DNA of 64,000 nt from Clostridium folliculivorans (GTDB lineage: Bacteria; Bacillota; Clostridia; Clostridiales; Clostridiaceae). The notes under the pieces are model-generated. The model ran no database searches, was not told the origin of the DNA, and saw only the letters and a program-made list of their open reading frames with translations. The position numbers and the translations under genes were made by a program. This document shows, one piece after another, positions 8,847 to 17,915 of this stretch. Every line of letters begins with the position of its first letter. The first letter of the stretch is position 1. Location: NCBI RefSeq assembly GCF_024341905.1, contig NZ_BQXY01000002.1, positions 1-64,000 of the forward strand, given 5' to 3'.

Positions 8847-9842
8847 CTAGATTAGATTTAGTAAAATTAAATCGTCATTATGCTGGAAATCAGTAGGATT
8901 TTCCAGTATGTATTTAATAAATACTGAGGTAACTAGTGGATTAAATTGAGTGCCGGAATTTTTACTTAATTCATTGATTGCATAATTAGGATCGAGACTT
9001 TTCCTATAAACTCTATTAGAAGTCATAGCGTCAAATGCATCAGCCACAGCGATTATGGCGGCACATTGAGGAATTTCATCCCCTATTAGTCCTTTAGGAT
9101 ACCCAAGGCCATCGTACCTTTCATGGTGACATAAAATCATATCTAATATTTTGTTTTCATTAAAGTTCTGTACTAATTTAAGTATGTCATATCCAATAAT
9201 TGGATGCTGTTGTATTAGTTTATATTCTTCTTTGCTAAGTTTTATTGGTTTATTTAATATACTATCGCTTATACCGATTTTACCAATGTCATGAAGTAGC
9301 GCACCTACATAGACAGTTTCACAATCTGCCTTAGAATATTTTAATCCTTCTGCAATAATCCTTGCATATTTAGCAACATTCTTTGAATGAGAAGCAGTGT
9401 AAAAATCTCGTGATTCGATAGTTCTTGCTAAAGTTTTAATGAAATCCACAGTATCTTTATTATGTTTGCTATGAACTTTTATTAAATAAGTAATAATATA
9501 ACCTATAAGGAAATAAGAAATCCAGTTTGGAAAAAAGTACATCAAATAGTGGATAAAATCATGTCTAGACCCATTAAATGGACCTCTTTGGAAAAATGGA
9601 GAAAAGTATGTGTTTACAGCTACAGTAGCAAAGCTTACAAATAAATGTTGATATATTTTGAAAAGTGATATTCCTGAAGCAATCATAATAAGAACAAAAG
9701 TAGGATTAGGATGATTGCTAGAATCATACATTTCTATAATTATTGCAATAAAAAAAGTTAAGAGGGTAATGAACCTGAACAACTTAGAATTGTTTTCGAA
9801 AATTTCCCATCTTATCTTTTTATGGATATATTTTAATTTCAT
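8847..9842 (-). CDS. Membrane-anchored HD-GYP domain protein (putative c-di-GMP phosphodiesterase)
   Basis: The start at 9842 is chosen for AAAGGAG about 10 bases upstream; the longer frame lacks a good site. The product is 331 aa. The first ~120 residues hold several hydrophobic segments (near 20-40, 45-62, 68-85 and 100-120). The remainder is an HD-GYP domain: TASHSKNVAKYA, the HD pair in LLHDIGKIG, HHERYDGLGYPKGL with the GYP motif, and AVADAFDAMTSNR-YR. HD-GYP proteins hydrolyse cyclic di-GMP, and all metal-binding residues appear intact. The N-terminus probably senses a membrane or external signal. Monocistronic. Confidence 0.88.
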   Translation of the reverse strand: MKLKYIHKKIRWEIFENNSKLFRFITLLTFFIAIIIEMYDSSNHPNPTFVLIMIASGISLFKIYQHLFVSFATVAVNTYFSPFFQRGPFNGSRHDFIHYLMYFFPNWISYFLIGYIITYLIKVHSKHNKDTVDFIKTLARTIESRDFYTASHSKNVAKYARIIAEGLKYSKADCETVYVGALLHDIGKIGISDSILNKPIKLSKEEYKLIQQHPIIGYDILKLVQNFNENKILDMILCHHERYDGLGYPKGLIGDEIPQCAAIIAVADAFDAMTSNRVYRKSLDPNYAINELSKNSGTQFNPLVTSVFIKYILENPTDFQHNDDLILLNLI

Positions 9843-10222
9843 CAAACTAGTTCTCCTTTTACAATTGTAAGTAAATAAATTTCCTGTGTTAGAAAGTATT
9901 AGCACAACATGATTATATATTTGGAATACTGTGAAATTATAAAATAATTGTGTGATGTTAATGTGATGAGAGCTGCTTTTTAGAAACAATTTTATTAAAA
10001 ATAAGGAAATAAAAAAGAAATTACTTGTGGATTTGATTTAAAAGTAAATTAAATAATTAAATGTATCATAATAAATGAACAAATTAAGATATATTTTGAT
10101 GTAAAAAAGTTAGATAAAAGTGTGATTTAAATCAATGTTTAATATGGGTATTTTTACTATAATTTAATTAAAGAAAGCCTAATTAAACAAATTTAAATAT
10201 AAAAAATTGGAGGTAGTGTATT

Positions 10223-10411
10223 ATGAAAGCTTGTGTAGATAAAGAAACATGCATAGGATGTGGACTTTGTGCAGCAATTAGTTCAGAAATATTTTCTATG
10301 GAGGATGATGGGAAGGCTGTTGCTATTGGAGAAGAGGTATTAGACTCACAACTTAGTGATACAGAAGAAGCAGTGGGTTCATGCCCAGTTAGTGCCATAA
10401 CCTTAGAGTAA
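10223..10411 (+). CDS. fer: Ferredoxin, single [4Fe-4S] type
   Basis: This 62-aa protein has CIGCGLC at residues 11-17 and a distal SCPVSAI with the fourth cysteine near residue 54. This is the one-cluster arrangement of Bacillus-type ferredoxins rather than the two-cluster clostridial form. It is acidic between the motifs. GGAGG stands 9 bases before the ATG, and TATAAT at 10158-10163 is a likely -10. It would carry low-potential electrons in the cytoplasm; its partner is unknown, and no redox enzyme is adjacent. Confidence 0.88.
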   Translation: MKACVDKETCIGCGLCAAISSEIFSMEDDGKAVAIGEEVLDSQLSDTEEAVGSCPVSAITLE

Positions 10412-10545
10412 ATTTTAAATTTTATATCAATAATTTTAAGTTGTAATTCTGCAAGAAATTAATGAAAGTTGGTTTAATAAGAAACTAATCAAATGAATAT
10501 TACTGCTTTATAAGGAAAATATAATACTTAAAAGGAGTGATTAGA

Positions 10546-10653
10546 ATGGCTAAAAACAAAGGAAACAAACAATATGATCAAGAAAATAGTATGGAACAAA
10601 GAACAGACAGAAATCAACTTCAAGGAAAAGGGTCAAAAAAGAAGACTAAATAA
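10546..10653 (+). CDS. Very small hydrophilic basic protein (35 aa)
   Basis: The ORF begins MAKNKGNKQYDQENSMEQRT and ends in a KGSKKKTK-type tail. It has a strong AAAGGAG site 9 bases before the ATG and a terminator 37 bases after its stop, so it looks like a genuine micro-gene. The composition (Lys, Asn, Gln, no hydrophobic core) resembles minor small acid-soluble spore proteins, but I cannot assign a family. Spore or nucleic-acid association is only a guess. Confidence 0.6.
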   Translation: MAKNKGNKQYDQENSMEQRTDRNQLQGKGSKKKTK

Positions 10654-10689
10654 AAGTTATTTGATAAGTAAGTTAATAATTGTAAGAGT

Positions 10690-10726
10690 AATCCATCTAG
10701 AATCAATTTCTAGGTGGATTATTTTA
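10690..10726 (+). terminator. Terminator after the 35-aa gene
   Basis: AATCCATCTAGAA at 10690-10702 pairs with TTCTAGGTGGATT at 10708-10720 (one G-T pair), followed by ATTTTAT. Confidence 0.8.
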
Positions 10727-10942
10727 TGTCTTTCGTTTTATTTGTATAAAAAAGCTCTTAAATGTTAGATGTTAAGTTTTTGTAAGAATTAGGGAGTTTA
10801 ACAGTAATTATGATTACGTTTAATATAATATTAAAAAAAATATTGTGAAATATGACAAAATGTAGAAAAAAATTCATTATTATAGTATATTTAATATATA
10901 TTACAAATATGTTGAAGATTGTTAAAGTATGGAGGGAGTACA

Positions 10943-13657
10943 TTGGACGTAAATTTAGATTTCAACAAGATAGATCCATTCATAGTGGAAGACAGAGGAG
11001 TAATAATAAAAGTTGATTATAGCTTTTTGGAGTTAACTGGTTACAATGAAGAGGATTTTGTTAGTAAGAATATAAATGAGATATGGAAATTGTTAACCAG
11101 ATCAGATATAGATGTTTTGCAATTGAATGAGGAAATAATTATTTTTACAAAAGATTTAGAAGCTAAGACTGTAACTATTCAAAAAGTTGAAGAAAGCTTT
11201 AGTAAAAACGTTTTATATAAATTTATACAAAAATATGAATTGAGTTTTGGCGAAAGAAATGGATTTTTAGAAAAACTACTAGTTGATGAGAGATATGGAA
11301 TTGGGATTCATTTAGCCAAAGATTTTACCTTAATAAAGTCAAATGAAACTTTTTTGGATTTTTTTAGAGGACCATTCAAGACTAAGAAGATGTGTTATGG
11401 AAAAAAACTAAGTGAATTAACTCCTTGCTTTATCGGCTCAAAAGAAGAATCAGAATGGAAACAGATAGTAAGCTCAAATAAATCCTATTATGTATCTGAG
11501 AGAAAAGGGGTATTGCCAGATGATGATAGATACTGGGATTATAATATAATACCTATTTCAGAAAATGGAAAGGTAAAGTATATTGTTGCAATGATTGAGG
11601 ATGTTACTGAAAGAGTACTGAGTAGGGAACATATAAAGGCGAAAAATGAACAGCTTGAGGCTGTTTTTCATAGTGTTGAAGATATAATAATTATGGTGGA
11701 TAAAGATGAAAATTATTTAGGTGGAAACAAATCTTCGAAAGTGCTATATGACTTATATAAGAAAAATAGAAAGCTAGAAGATGCACTTTTTAAGGTTTAT
11801 AATTATGATAGAGAAGAAGTGAGTTTAGAACAGCTAGACTTGAATTTAGTACGTGAAGGCAAAGCTATAAAGAATACTAAAATAATAGTAGAACTTGAAG
11901 ATGAGCTTAAGTATTATGAACTCAGTGGTAATCCCATTTTTGATGAAGGTGGGAATGTAAACTATGGTGTTTTTGTACTTCATGACATCACTAAAGAAGT
12001 AATGAGAACAAAAGTAATTGAGAAGCAGAATAGAGAATTAGAAGCAATTATAGAATGCATAGATGATGTTGTAACGGTTGTAGATAAAAATGGACGATAT
12101 ATTAGAAAAAGTACTAAAGCAGGAAATAAATATGTGAGAGATAATCAATTTTTTTCTCGGATTTCTTCGAGGACCAAGTTTTATGATTTTGATGGCAATT
12201 TAATTCCTGTTGAACAATTATGTACATCAAGGTTATTACGAGGTGAAAAAATTAAAAATTATAAAAGCATGGCAACGGTGGATGGTAAAGAAATATATAT
12301 GAGTGTCAGCGCAATGCCAATATTCGATGATTCAGGACAATTTGAGATGGGAGTTATGGTAACACATGACATTTCAGAATTAATGCAGTCTTATGTAAAA
12401 ATAGAAAAACAAAAAAAAGAACTTGAAGTTATAATTGAAAATATGAGAGATGGATTAACTGTACTTGATAAGCATGGAAATGTTATAAAGATAAATAAGG
12501 CTTTCAAAGAAATTATGAAGAAAGGAATGACTGTAAATCCTACCTTTAGTTATGTTACAGAAACTATGAAATTTGGACAAGTATATTACAATGAAAAAGG
12601 AGATGTTTTATCAAAAGAAGAGCTTCCTTCAATAAGAGTTTTGAACGGAGAGAGAGTAGAACAACAGAGGATTATGGTTAAGAATGGAATAAAAAACTAT
12701 TATGTAGATTTCTATGGAACGCCAATTTATGATAAGAATGGTCAGTTGCAGTATGGTATTATAATAGGTCATCATTGTACTGAAATGATAGAAAAAGAAA
12801 AAAAAATCAGAGAGCAACAAGAGCTACTTTATAGAGCAGAGAAGAGTAGAAGAGAAGCTTTAGAAAAGGCTCTTATAATGAAGGATGAGTTTATATCATT
12901 AATAACTCATGAGTTCAAGACACCTTTAAATGTTATATATTCAGCTATACAACTAATAGAACACGTATATATTAAACAAGTTCCAGATAGTGTGAGTAAT
13001 CTAATAGGAAATATAAAACAAAATACATTTAGACAACTTAGACTAGTTAATAACCTCTTAGATATAACAAGATTGAATTCAGGTCATTTCAAGATAAATT
13101 TAAAAAAAGTAGATATAGTTTATTTGACTAGAATGATTACAGAGTCAGTAAAGTTATATGCAAGTCAAAAGAAGATTAATTTATCATTCAACACTAATAT
13201 GAAAAGTAAATTAATAGCAATGGATGATGAGAAGTATGAAAGAATAATATTAAATTTACTATCAAATGCAATAAAGTTTACGCCTGAAGGTGGAAATATT
13301 TCTGTAAGTATTAATACAGATAATGATAAAGAACGTATCTTTATAAATGTCAAGGACAATGGGATAGGTATACCAAAGACCAAAAGGAATATGATTTTTG
13401 AAAGATTTGGTCAAGTAGATAGCAATCTGTCAAGACAAGCAGAAGGAACAGGAATTGGCTTATCCCTTGTAAAACTTTTGGTGGAAAACTTAGACGGAAC
13501 CATAGAAGTTGAAAGTGAGGTAGGAGTTGGAAGTTCATTTACAGTTGAATTTCCTATGAAAGAGTATGTTGAAAATGAAAAAATATATAATTGCATCGAT
13601 GCGGACGCCAGACTAATAACTGCTATTAGTGTAGAGTTTTCAGATATATATTTTTGA
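10943..13657 (+). CDS. Orphan PAS-domain sensor histidine kinase
   Basis: TTG at 10943 is taken as start because GGAGGGAG (10931-10938) is correctly spaced, giving 904 aa. There is no membrane segment. About five PAS-like units occupy residues ~1-630, the later ones repeating a pattern such as VVDKNGRYIRK, PIFDDSG and THDIS. The H-box THEFKTPLN, with His at ~656, defines HisKA. The ATPase domain has NLLSNAIKF, DNGIGIP and GTGIGLSLVK. No response regulator is adjacent. In clostridia such cytoplasmic orphan kinases include those that phosphorylate Spo0A, so a role in sporulation or solventogenesis timing is possible but inferred. Confidence 0.9.
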   Translation: MDVNLDFNKIDPFIVEDRGVIIKVDYSFLELTGYNEEDFVSKNINEIWKLLTRSDIDVLQLNEEIIIFTKDLEAKTVTIQKVEESFSKNVLYKFIQKYELSFGERNGFLEKLLVDERYGIGIHLAKDFTLIKSNETFLDFFRGPFKTKKMCYGKKLSELTPCFIGSKEESEWKQIVSSNKSYYVSERKGVLPDDDRYWDYNIIPISENGKVKYIVAMIEDVTERVLSREHIKAKNEQLEAVFHSVEDIIIMVDKDENYLGGNKSSKVLYDLYKKNRKLEDALFKVYNYDREEVSLEQLDLNLVREGKAIKNTKIIVELEDELKYYELSGNPIFDEGGNVNYGVFVLHDITKEVMRTKVIEKQNRELEAIIECIDDVVTVVDKNGRYIRKSTKAGNKYVRDNQFFSRISSRTKFYDFDGNLIPVEQLCTSRLLRGEKIKNYKSMATVDGKEIYMSVSAMPIFDDSGQFEMGVMVTHDISELMQSYVKIEKQKKELEVIIENMRDGLTVLDKHGNVIKINKAFKEIMKKGMTVNPTFSYVTETMKFGQVYYNEKGDVLSKEELPSIRVLNGERVEQQRIMVKNGIKNYYVDFYGTPIYDKNGQLQYGIIIGHHCTEMIEKEKKIREQQELLYRAEKSRREALEKALIMKDEFISLITHEFKTPLNVIYSAIQLIEHVYIKQVPDSVSNLIGNIKQNTFRQLRLVNNLLDITRLNSGHFKINLKKVDIVYLTRMITESVKLYASQKKINLSFNTNMKSKLIAMDDEKYERIILNLLSNAIKFTPEGGNISVSINTDNDKERIFINVKDNGIGIPKTKRNMIFERFGQVDSNLSRQAEGTGIGLSLVKLLVENLDGTIEVESEVGVGSSFTVEFPMKEYVENEKIYNCIDADARLITAISVEFSDIYF

Positions 13658-13691
13658 TTTTGGTATCATTATCAAACTTATAAAGTGATTA

Positions 13692-13800
13692 TATAGATAA
13701 ACTACTTCATATTAGAACTTATCCAAATAAAGATTCGTAGAACCATCGAAATCTTTATTTGGAGTTTAATGACTGAAGTAGTTTATCAGTTCAGCGGAAT
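13692..13800. repeat. Palindromic interspersed repeat (TAAACTACTTC type), copy 1
   Basis: ATAAACTACTTCA (13697-13709) and TGAAGTAGTTTAT (13774-13786) form terminal inverted repeats. Inside lies a further hairpin, AAATAAAGATT/AATCTTTATTT. A shorter copy, lacking the inner hairpin, is at 19338-19417, with GACTGAAG and CAGTTCAGCGGAATAG conserved outside it. No ORF. Confidence 0.75.
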
Positions 13801-13962
13801 AGATAATCCAGTTCCATCTAATAGAACTAAGTTATGCCTCTGTTAACGATTAATGGTAACAGGATTATCAGATATAGATTTCATTTGGAACTAGTTTATC
13901 TATAGATGCACCAATTCGAACCGAAATCTATTTTTATTGGGAAGTGGTACATCCATAAATTT
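13801..13962. repeat. Two further palindromic repeat units abutting copy 1
   Basis: AGATAATCCAGTTCC near 13801 is inverted relative to GGAACTAGTTTATC near 13886. A shorter unit follows, with GATGCACCAATTCG and GGGAAGTGGTACATCC as its ends. Together with 13692-13800 they form a composite of three related units after the histidine kinase gene. Confidence 0.6.
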
Positions 13963-14000
13963 GATAGTAATAACTAAAGATTAAATTTTTAGATATGTGT

Positions 14001-14034
14001 AAAATACTGCTATTTTTAATAGCAGTATTTTTTC
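14001..14034. terminator. Terminator between kinase gene and minus-strand gene
   Basis: AATACTGCTATT pairs with AATAGCAGTATT around a short T-rich loop, followed by a T run. It can stop plus-strand transcription before the convergent 14066-14290 gene. Confidence 0.75.
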
Positions 14035-14065
14035 CTATTAGGTAAGAAATTTGGAAGTTAAAATA

Positions 14066-14290
14066 TTATTCCCATTCTTCAATGTTTTCTGCACCATCAA
14101 ATTGTTCTACTGCCCATTCTATAGCTTCAGTACTATTTTCAAATCTTTTATGTGTATTGCTTACATAGGCATATGCTGGATTGTCGTCAGCTGATTGAAT
14201 TGTGATGTTTTTATCTTCACCTATAATTTTTACCTCACCATTTGTTTCTAAAAAGCCACTTAAGCTTTCTATTAATTCATTCTCATCCAT
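14066..14290 (-). CDS. Small acidic hypothetical protein (74 aa)
   Basis: ATG at 14290 is chosen because AAAGGATG lies about 8 bases upstream; this gives a 74-aa product beginning MDENELIESLSGF. It is strongly acidic, ends EQFDGAENIEEWE, and has alternating beta and helix character (GEVKIIGEDKNITIQ, AYAYVSNTHKRF, STEAIEWAVEQF). It resembles small conserved clostridial proteins of unknown function. It is encoded alone. Confidence 0.65.
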   Translation of the reverse strand: MDENELIESLSGFLETNGEVKIIGEDKNITIQSADDNPAYAYVSNTHKRFENSTEAIEWAVEQFDGAENIEEWE

Positions 14291-14869
14291 TAATATCATC
14301 CTTTCTTGGTAATAATTTGGCGATTTAGTTAGCAATAAATATTATTGTACATATCCCCATAGGATTATTCATTCTAACTAAAAATAAATTTATTTTTTGA
14401 AAATGTATACATTTAAGATTGTACTGCTTTTAATCAAATTTTAAGTTTTAAGATCTATTAATTGTATTAAGAGAAATTTTGAAAATTGACATAGACTTTA
14501 AGCAGTGTATCTTTAATAATAATAGGTATGCAACGTTATAGTTATATAGTCCTATAAATATAACAAAAATTAAGAACAATTTTAAATTAGGGATGTTAAC
14601 AATTGAAGTGTAAATTATTTTCTGTTAAAAACTAGATCAGAAATATGGTTTAACTATATTTACTAAACAATAACAATAAATTGAATTATTATTGACTTTA
14701 AATATAACGAAGCAAAGATTTTATGCATATAATAAATACCAATGGACAATTTCAATATAAAGTTTATTGAAATATCTTATATCCCCGATTATAAAGCACA
14801 AGAGACAAAGAAAGTTAGTTTCTCATGAAAAGTTTAAACACAAGAAGAGTTATTTAGGAGAGATAGGTT
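14291..14869. other. Intergenic, no gene seen
   Basis: About 580 bases of AT-rich sequence without a supported ORF, tRNA or strong terminator. Promoters for the divergent 14290 (minus) and 14870 (plus) genes should lie here. Confidence 0.45.
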
Positions 14870-14962
14870 ATGTTAATGTTGTGTTACATCATAGGGATAA
14901 TATTATCAAGTATTTTTATTTTTATTTTAGCTAAGCAATCAGTAAAGAGAAATGGTAGATGA
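14870..14962 (+). CDS. Micro-protein, 30 aa, single membrane segment
   Basis: This ORF begins MLMLCYIIGIILSSIFIFI and ends with a short basic tail (KQSVKRNGR). TTAGGAGAG at 14854-14862 is well placed for the ATG at 14870. One N-terminal hydrophobic helix followed by positive charge predicts an inner-membrane peptide with its C-terminus inside. It could be a regulatory micro-protein or a type I toxin-like peptide; no antisense RNA was identified. Coding status rests on the ribosome binding site and the composition. Confidence 0.45.
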   Translation: MLMLCYIIGIILSSIFIFILAKQSVKRNGR

Positions 14963-15058
14963 TAATATTTTATTTGTGGGGGAAATTAATCTCAAACAAA
15001 TACAATTATGAAGCTATTAATGGCTTTTGTGAAAACTAATATTTTTTAATCCCAATGA

Positions 15059-15101
15059 ATAAAGGCCATGCATAAACAAATTAATTGTTTACGCATGGCC
15101 T
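15059..15101 (-). terminator. Terminator after the chemoreceptor gene
   Basis: AGGCCATGC (15063-15071) and GCATGGCCT (15093-15101) form the core of a long stem extending through TAAACAA/TTGTTTA, with a T-rich tail on the minus strand. Confidence 0.8.
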
Positions 15102-15110
15102 ATGACTTAA

Positions 15111-16838
15111 TCATTCAACTTTAAACTTATTCACAACATTGTTAAGCCTATCAGTCATATTTTTAATATTATTCATATTGATTTTTACTTGATACATAAT
15201 AGCAGCTTGCTCTTCAGTTGAAGCGGCTGCTTGTTGACTGCCAGAACTAAAACTTCTTGATATATCATCAAGTTCATGAATCTTATTTAAAGAATCTTTA
15301 CAAGTATGTTCAATTATAAATATAGAATTAATAATTTCTTTTATTTTAATATTAGTGTCAATGCTTGAACTTTGAAGATCTGATAAATAGCTATCAACTT
15401 TATTTACTGAAGCAACACTTTCATTTGCATGTCCAACACCTTTTTCAATAGATTTGATTGCATTTAAAATTTCATTTTGCATAGAATTTGCAATCTCGCT
15501 TATTTGACTGCTAGCATTACTTGATTGTTCTGCTAAATCTTTAATTTCATTAGCAACTATGGAAAATCCCTTACCTTGTTCTCCAGCTCTAGCGGCTTCA
15601 ATAGCAGCATTGAGTGATAATAAGTTCGTCTGACTAGTTATTTCTGAAATAGTTTCACTAAACGCAGTAATTTCTTTTGATTTGCTGTCGAGGTCTTGAA
15701 TAATCATTGCTGTAGCTTCTATAGTATCTGTTACTGTAGTCACTTTTTCTATAGAAGTTTTAAATAGATTTAGAGCAGCCTTAGTATTATTTAGTGATGT
15801 ATCAGATGAAGAAGACACGATGTTAGCCTTTTGAACTGAATTTTCAACTTGCCTAAAAACTTCATCCATCGTTGTTGAAACCTGATTAATGCGGCTTGTT
15901 TGCTCTAGGGAACCTGTAGCTATCTCGTTTATAACTTGACTAATTTCTTCTGCAGTATTACTTGTCTCGGTAAAACTTTTATGCATATCAGTTATTTCAG
16001 CATTTACTTCCCGAGTATTATTTTTTATCTCACTTGTGATAACAGAAATATTATTAACCATTTCTCCGAAGGATTGCGTTAATTCACCGATTTCATCATC
16101 ACCGTTTTTATCAAATCTTACTGTAAGGTCTCCATTTTTTATTAGCTCTGCTTTCTTTTTAAGCTTATTTAAAGAGCGTACTAAGAAAATTGAAAAGATT
16201 TCGCCAATAATTATTCCAAGTACAATTATTATGACTACTAAAATACATATATTAAATTTAAATTTATTAAGTTGATTAACCATTATGTTAGCATCGAAGT
16301 CAGCGGCAAGTACTCCAACTATATTCCCTGAAGTATCTTTAATTGGAATATAGGCAGAAATAAGATTTCCCCATCCATCTGAATGAAATTCAAATCCTGA
16401 GTTGCCATTAAAACTGTTCTTTAAAATGTTTGTAATTGAATCTTCTTCATCACCCAGAGCAGAAAAGTTTTTGTCATCTGTAGGTGTACTATCAACCACA
16501 TATATGTATTTGTTATCATTGGTCTTACGCATCGTATATAGATATTTCAGACCGGTAGATTTTCTTATATCGCTTAGGTGTGATTGAAGATTTTTATAAT
16601 ACTCTGAATTCATATCTTCTTTATTCTTAAGGTTACTAAATCCTTTTACATCAACTGTGCTTAAAATAGATTTAACTATATTTAATGCTGTATTACCTAT
16701 TGTAGTTTCTATATTCTCTTTTGTTTTGTAGTAAGTATATATACCAACTGAAAGTGAAGAGAATAGAATGAGAATAATAAAACCTCCTATAATCTTATGA
16801 CGTATTGATAATCCCTTCTTTTGCATGCGCAGCTTCAT
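15111..16838 (-). CDS. Methyl-accepting chemotaxis protein
   Basis: ATG at 16838 is preferred because a GGGGGAT site lies 8 bases upstream, giving 575 aa. There is a transmembrane helix at ~10-32 and an extracellular Cache-like domain at ~33-195 ([39 protein letters not shown]). A second membrane helix at ~196-218 is followed by HAMP (~219-272) and a long helical signalling domain whose hairpin tip contains [15 protein letters not shown]. Cache sensors bind small organic ligands outside the cell; the ligand here is unknown. The product should couple to CheA/CheW. No chemotaxis genes are adjacent. Confidence 0.92.
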   Translation of the reverse strand: MKLRMQKKGLSIRHKIIGGFIILILFSSLSVGIYTYYKTKENIETTIGNTALNIVKSILSTVDVKGFSNLKNKEDMNSEYYKNLQSHLSDIRKSTGLKYLYTMRKTNDNKYIYVVDSTPTDDKNFSALGDEEDSITNILKNSFNGNSGFEFHSDGWGNLISAYIPIKDTSGNIVGVLAADFDANIMVNQLNKFKFNICILVVIIIVLGIIIGEIFSIFLVRSLNKLKKKAELIKNGDLTVRFDKNGDDEIGELTQSFGEMVNNISVITSEIKNNTREVNAEITDMHKSFTETSNTAEEISQVINEIATGSLEQTSRINQVSTTMDEVFRQVENSVQKANIVSSSSDTSLNNTKAALNLFKTSIEKVTTVTDTIEATAMIIQDLDSKSKEITAFSETISEITSQTNLLSLNAAIEAARAGEQGKGFSIVANEIKDLAEQSSNASSQISEIANSMQNEILNAIKSIEKGVGHANESVASVNKVDSYLSDLQSSSIDTNIKIKEIINSIFIIEHTCKDSLNKIHELDDISRSFSSGSQQAAASTEEQAAIMYQVKINMNNIKNMTDRLNNVVNKFKVE

Positions 16839-17440
16839 GTTTGTGCCATCCCCCTTAATACCATTTATGGTAAGTTGCAATACAACATATATCATACCAA
16901 AAAATGATATTATTTGACAGTTAAAAACTAAAAACGATAATATTTTTCAAATTTTATTTGAATTCAATCCTCAAATTGCACTACTTAAACCTGAAACTTA
17001 TTTTCAAAGTTTTTCTGGGTCTGAGAAGAGAATTTGAAAATATAAATTTAATAATGAACAACTGATAATTATTTAAAAAATACTTTAATAATAATTAATT
17101 GCTATAAATATAATATAGAGAAATAAATGTACTATAAAATAAAGATTAAAGCTTTTCTATAATTTATAGTTAAGAAATCATTAACTTGATTCATTTAGAA
17201 AAAGGGTTTCAATGTACAAGTAATTTTGAAAAAAAATAATAAGAAGATGAACTAATAAATCCTTGAAAAGTGGTCCTAAACTAAAGTTTTTAGAGATGTA
17301 GTAAAAGAATTTATGCAGAAGTTTTTAAAAACGAAATTGAAAAGTATAAATTTTTTTCACAAGATTTTATATGTTTTACTACACGGTATGTAGAAGATGT
17401 AACATAAATGTTTTAACATTTCAAAAAAGAGGTGATGGGT
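16839..17440. other. Intergenic, no gene seen
   Basis: Roughly 600 bases of very AT-rich DNA between the chemoreceptor start and a small plus-strand gene. I see no supported ORF or strong structure. Confidence 0.45.
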
Positions 17441-17635
17441 ATGGCAAGAAAGGAAAAAGTTTATGACATAGAAAAGATTTTGTTTCTATATCAAAAGTAT
17501 GGTTCATTAAATGCTGTAAGAATGAGAACAGGATATGGATCGCAAAAAATTAAAGAAATACTCATAGGAAGAGGGATAGAATTAAAGAAGTATATACCTG
17601 AAAGATGGGATTTTAAAGATAAAATAAAATACTAG
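17441..17635 (+). CDS. Small helix-turn-helix-like protein (64 aa)
   Basis: The ATG at 17441 is preferred over 17432 because AAGAGGTG (17427-17434) then has proper spacing. The 64-aa basic product has a segment IEKILFLYQKYGSLNAVRMR followed by TGYGSQKIKEIL, which reads as a compact helix-turn-helix. It could be a small DNA-binding regulator. It lies 280 bases before the TPR regulator and points the same way; a functional link is not shown. Confidence 0.55.
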   Translation: MARKEKVYDIEKILFLYQKYGSLNAVRMRTGYGSQKIKEILIGRGIELKKYIPERWDFKDKIKY

Positions 17636-17915
17636 TGATGTATAGGGATGAGGAATACACCTTAATCCCTATTTTACTTATATAAATTTTGCTATATAAT
17701 GGGTGGAATTACATCATATTGATACAACAAAGAATATTTGTTGATATATTTTTTTGAAGCTAAATATTGAAAATGAACAATTTTTTATAAAAACAGTTAA
17801 ATACAAATAAATTAATAAAATTTTCTATGTTTTAATGCCTTTTTATGAAAAAATATGTATAATTATTAGTGGAAGTACTGAAAAAAATTAACATTACATT
17901 TAAGAGGTGATCAAA

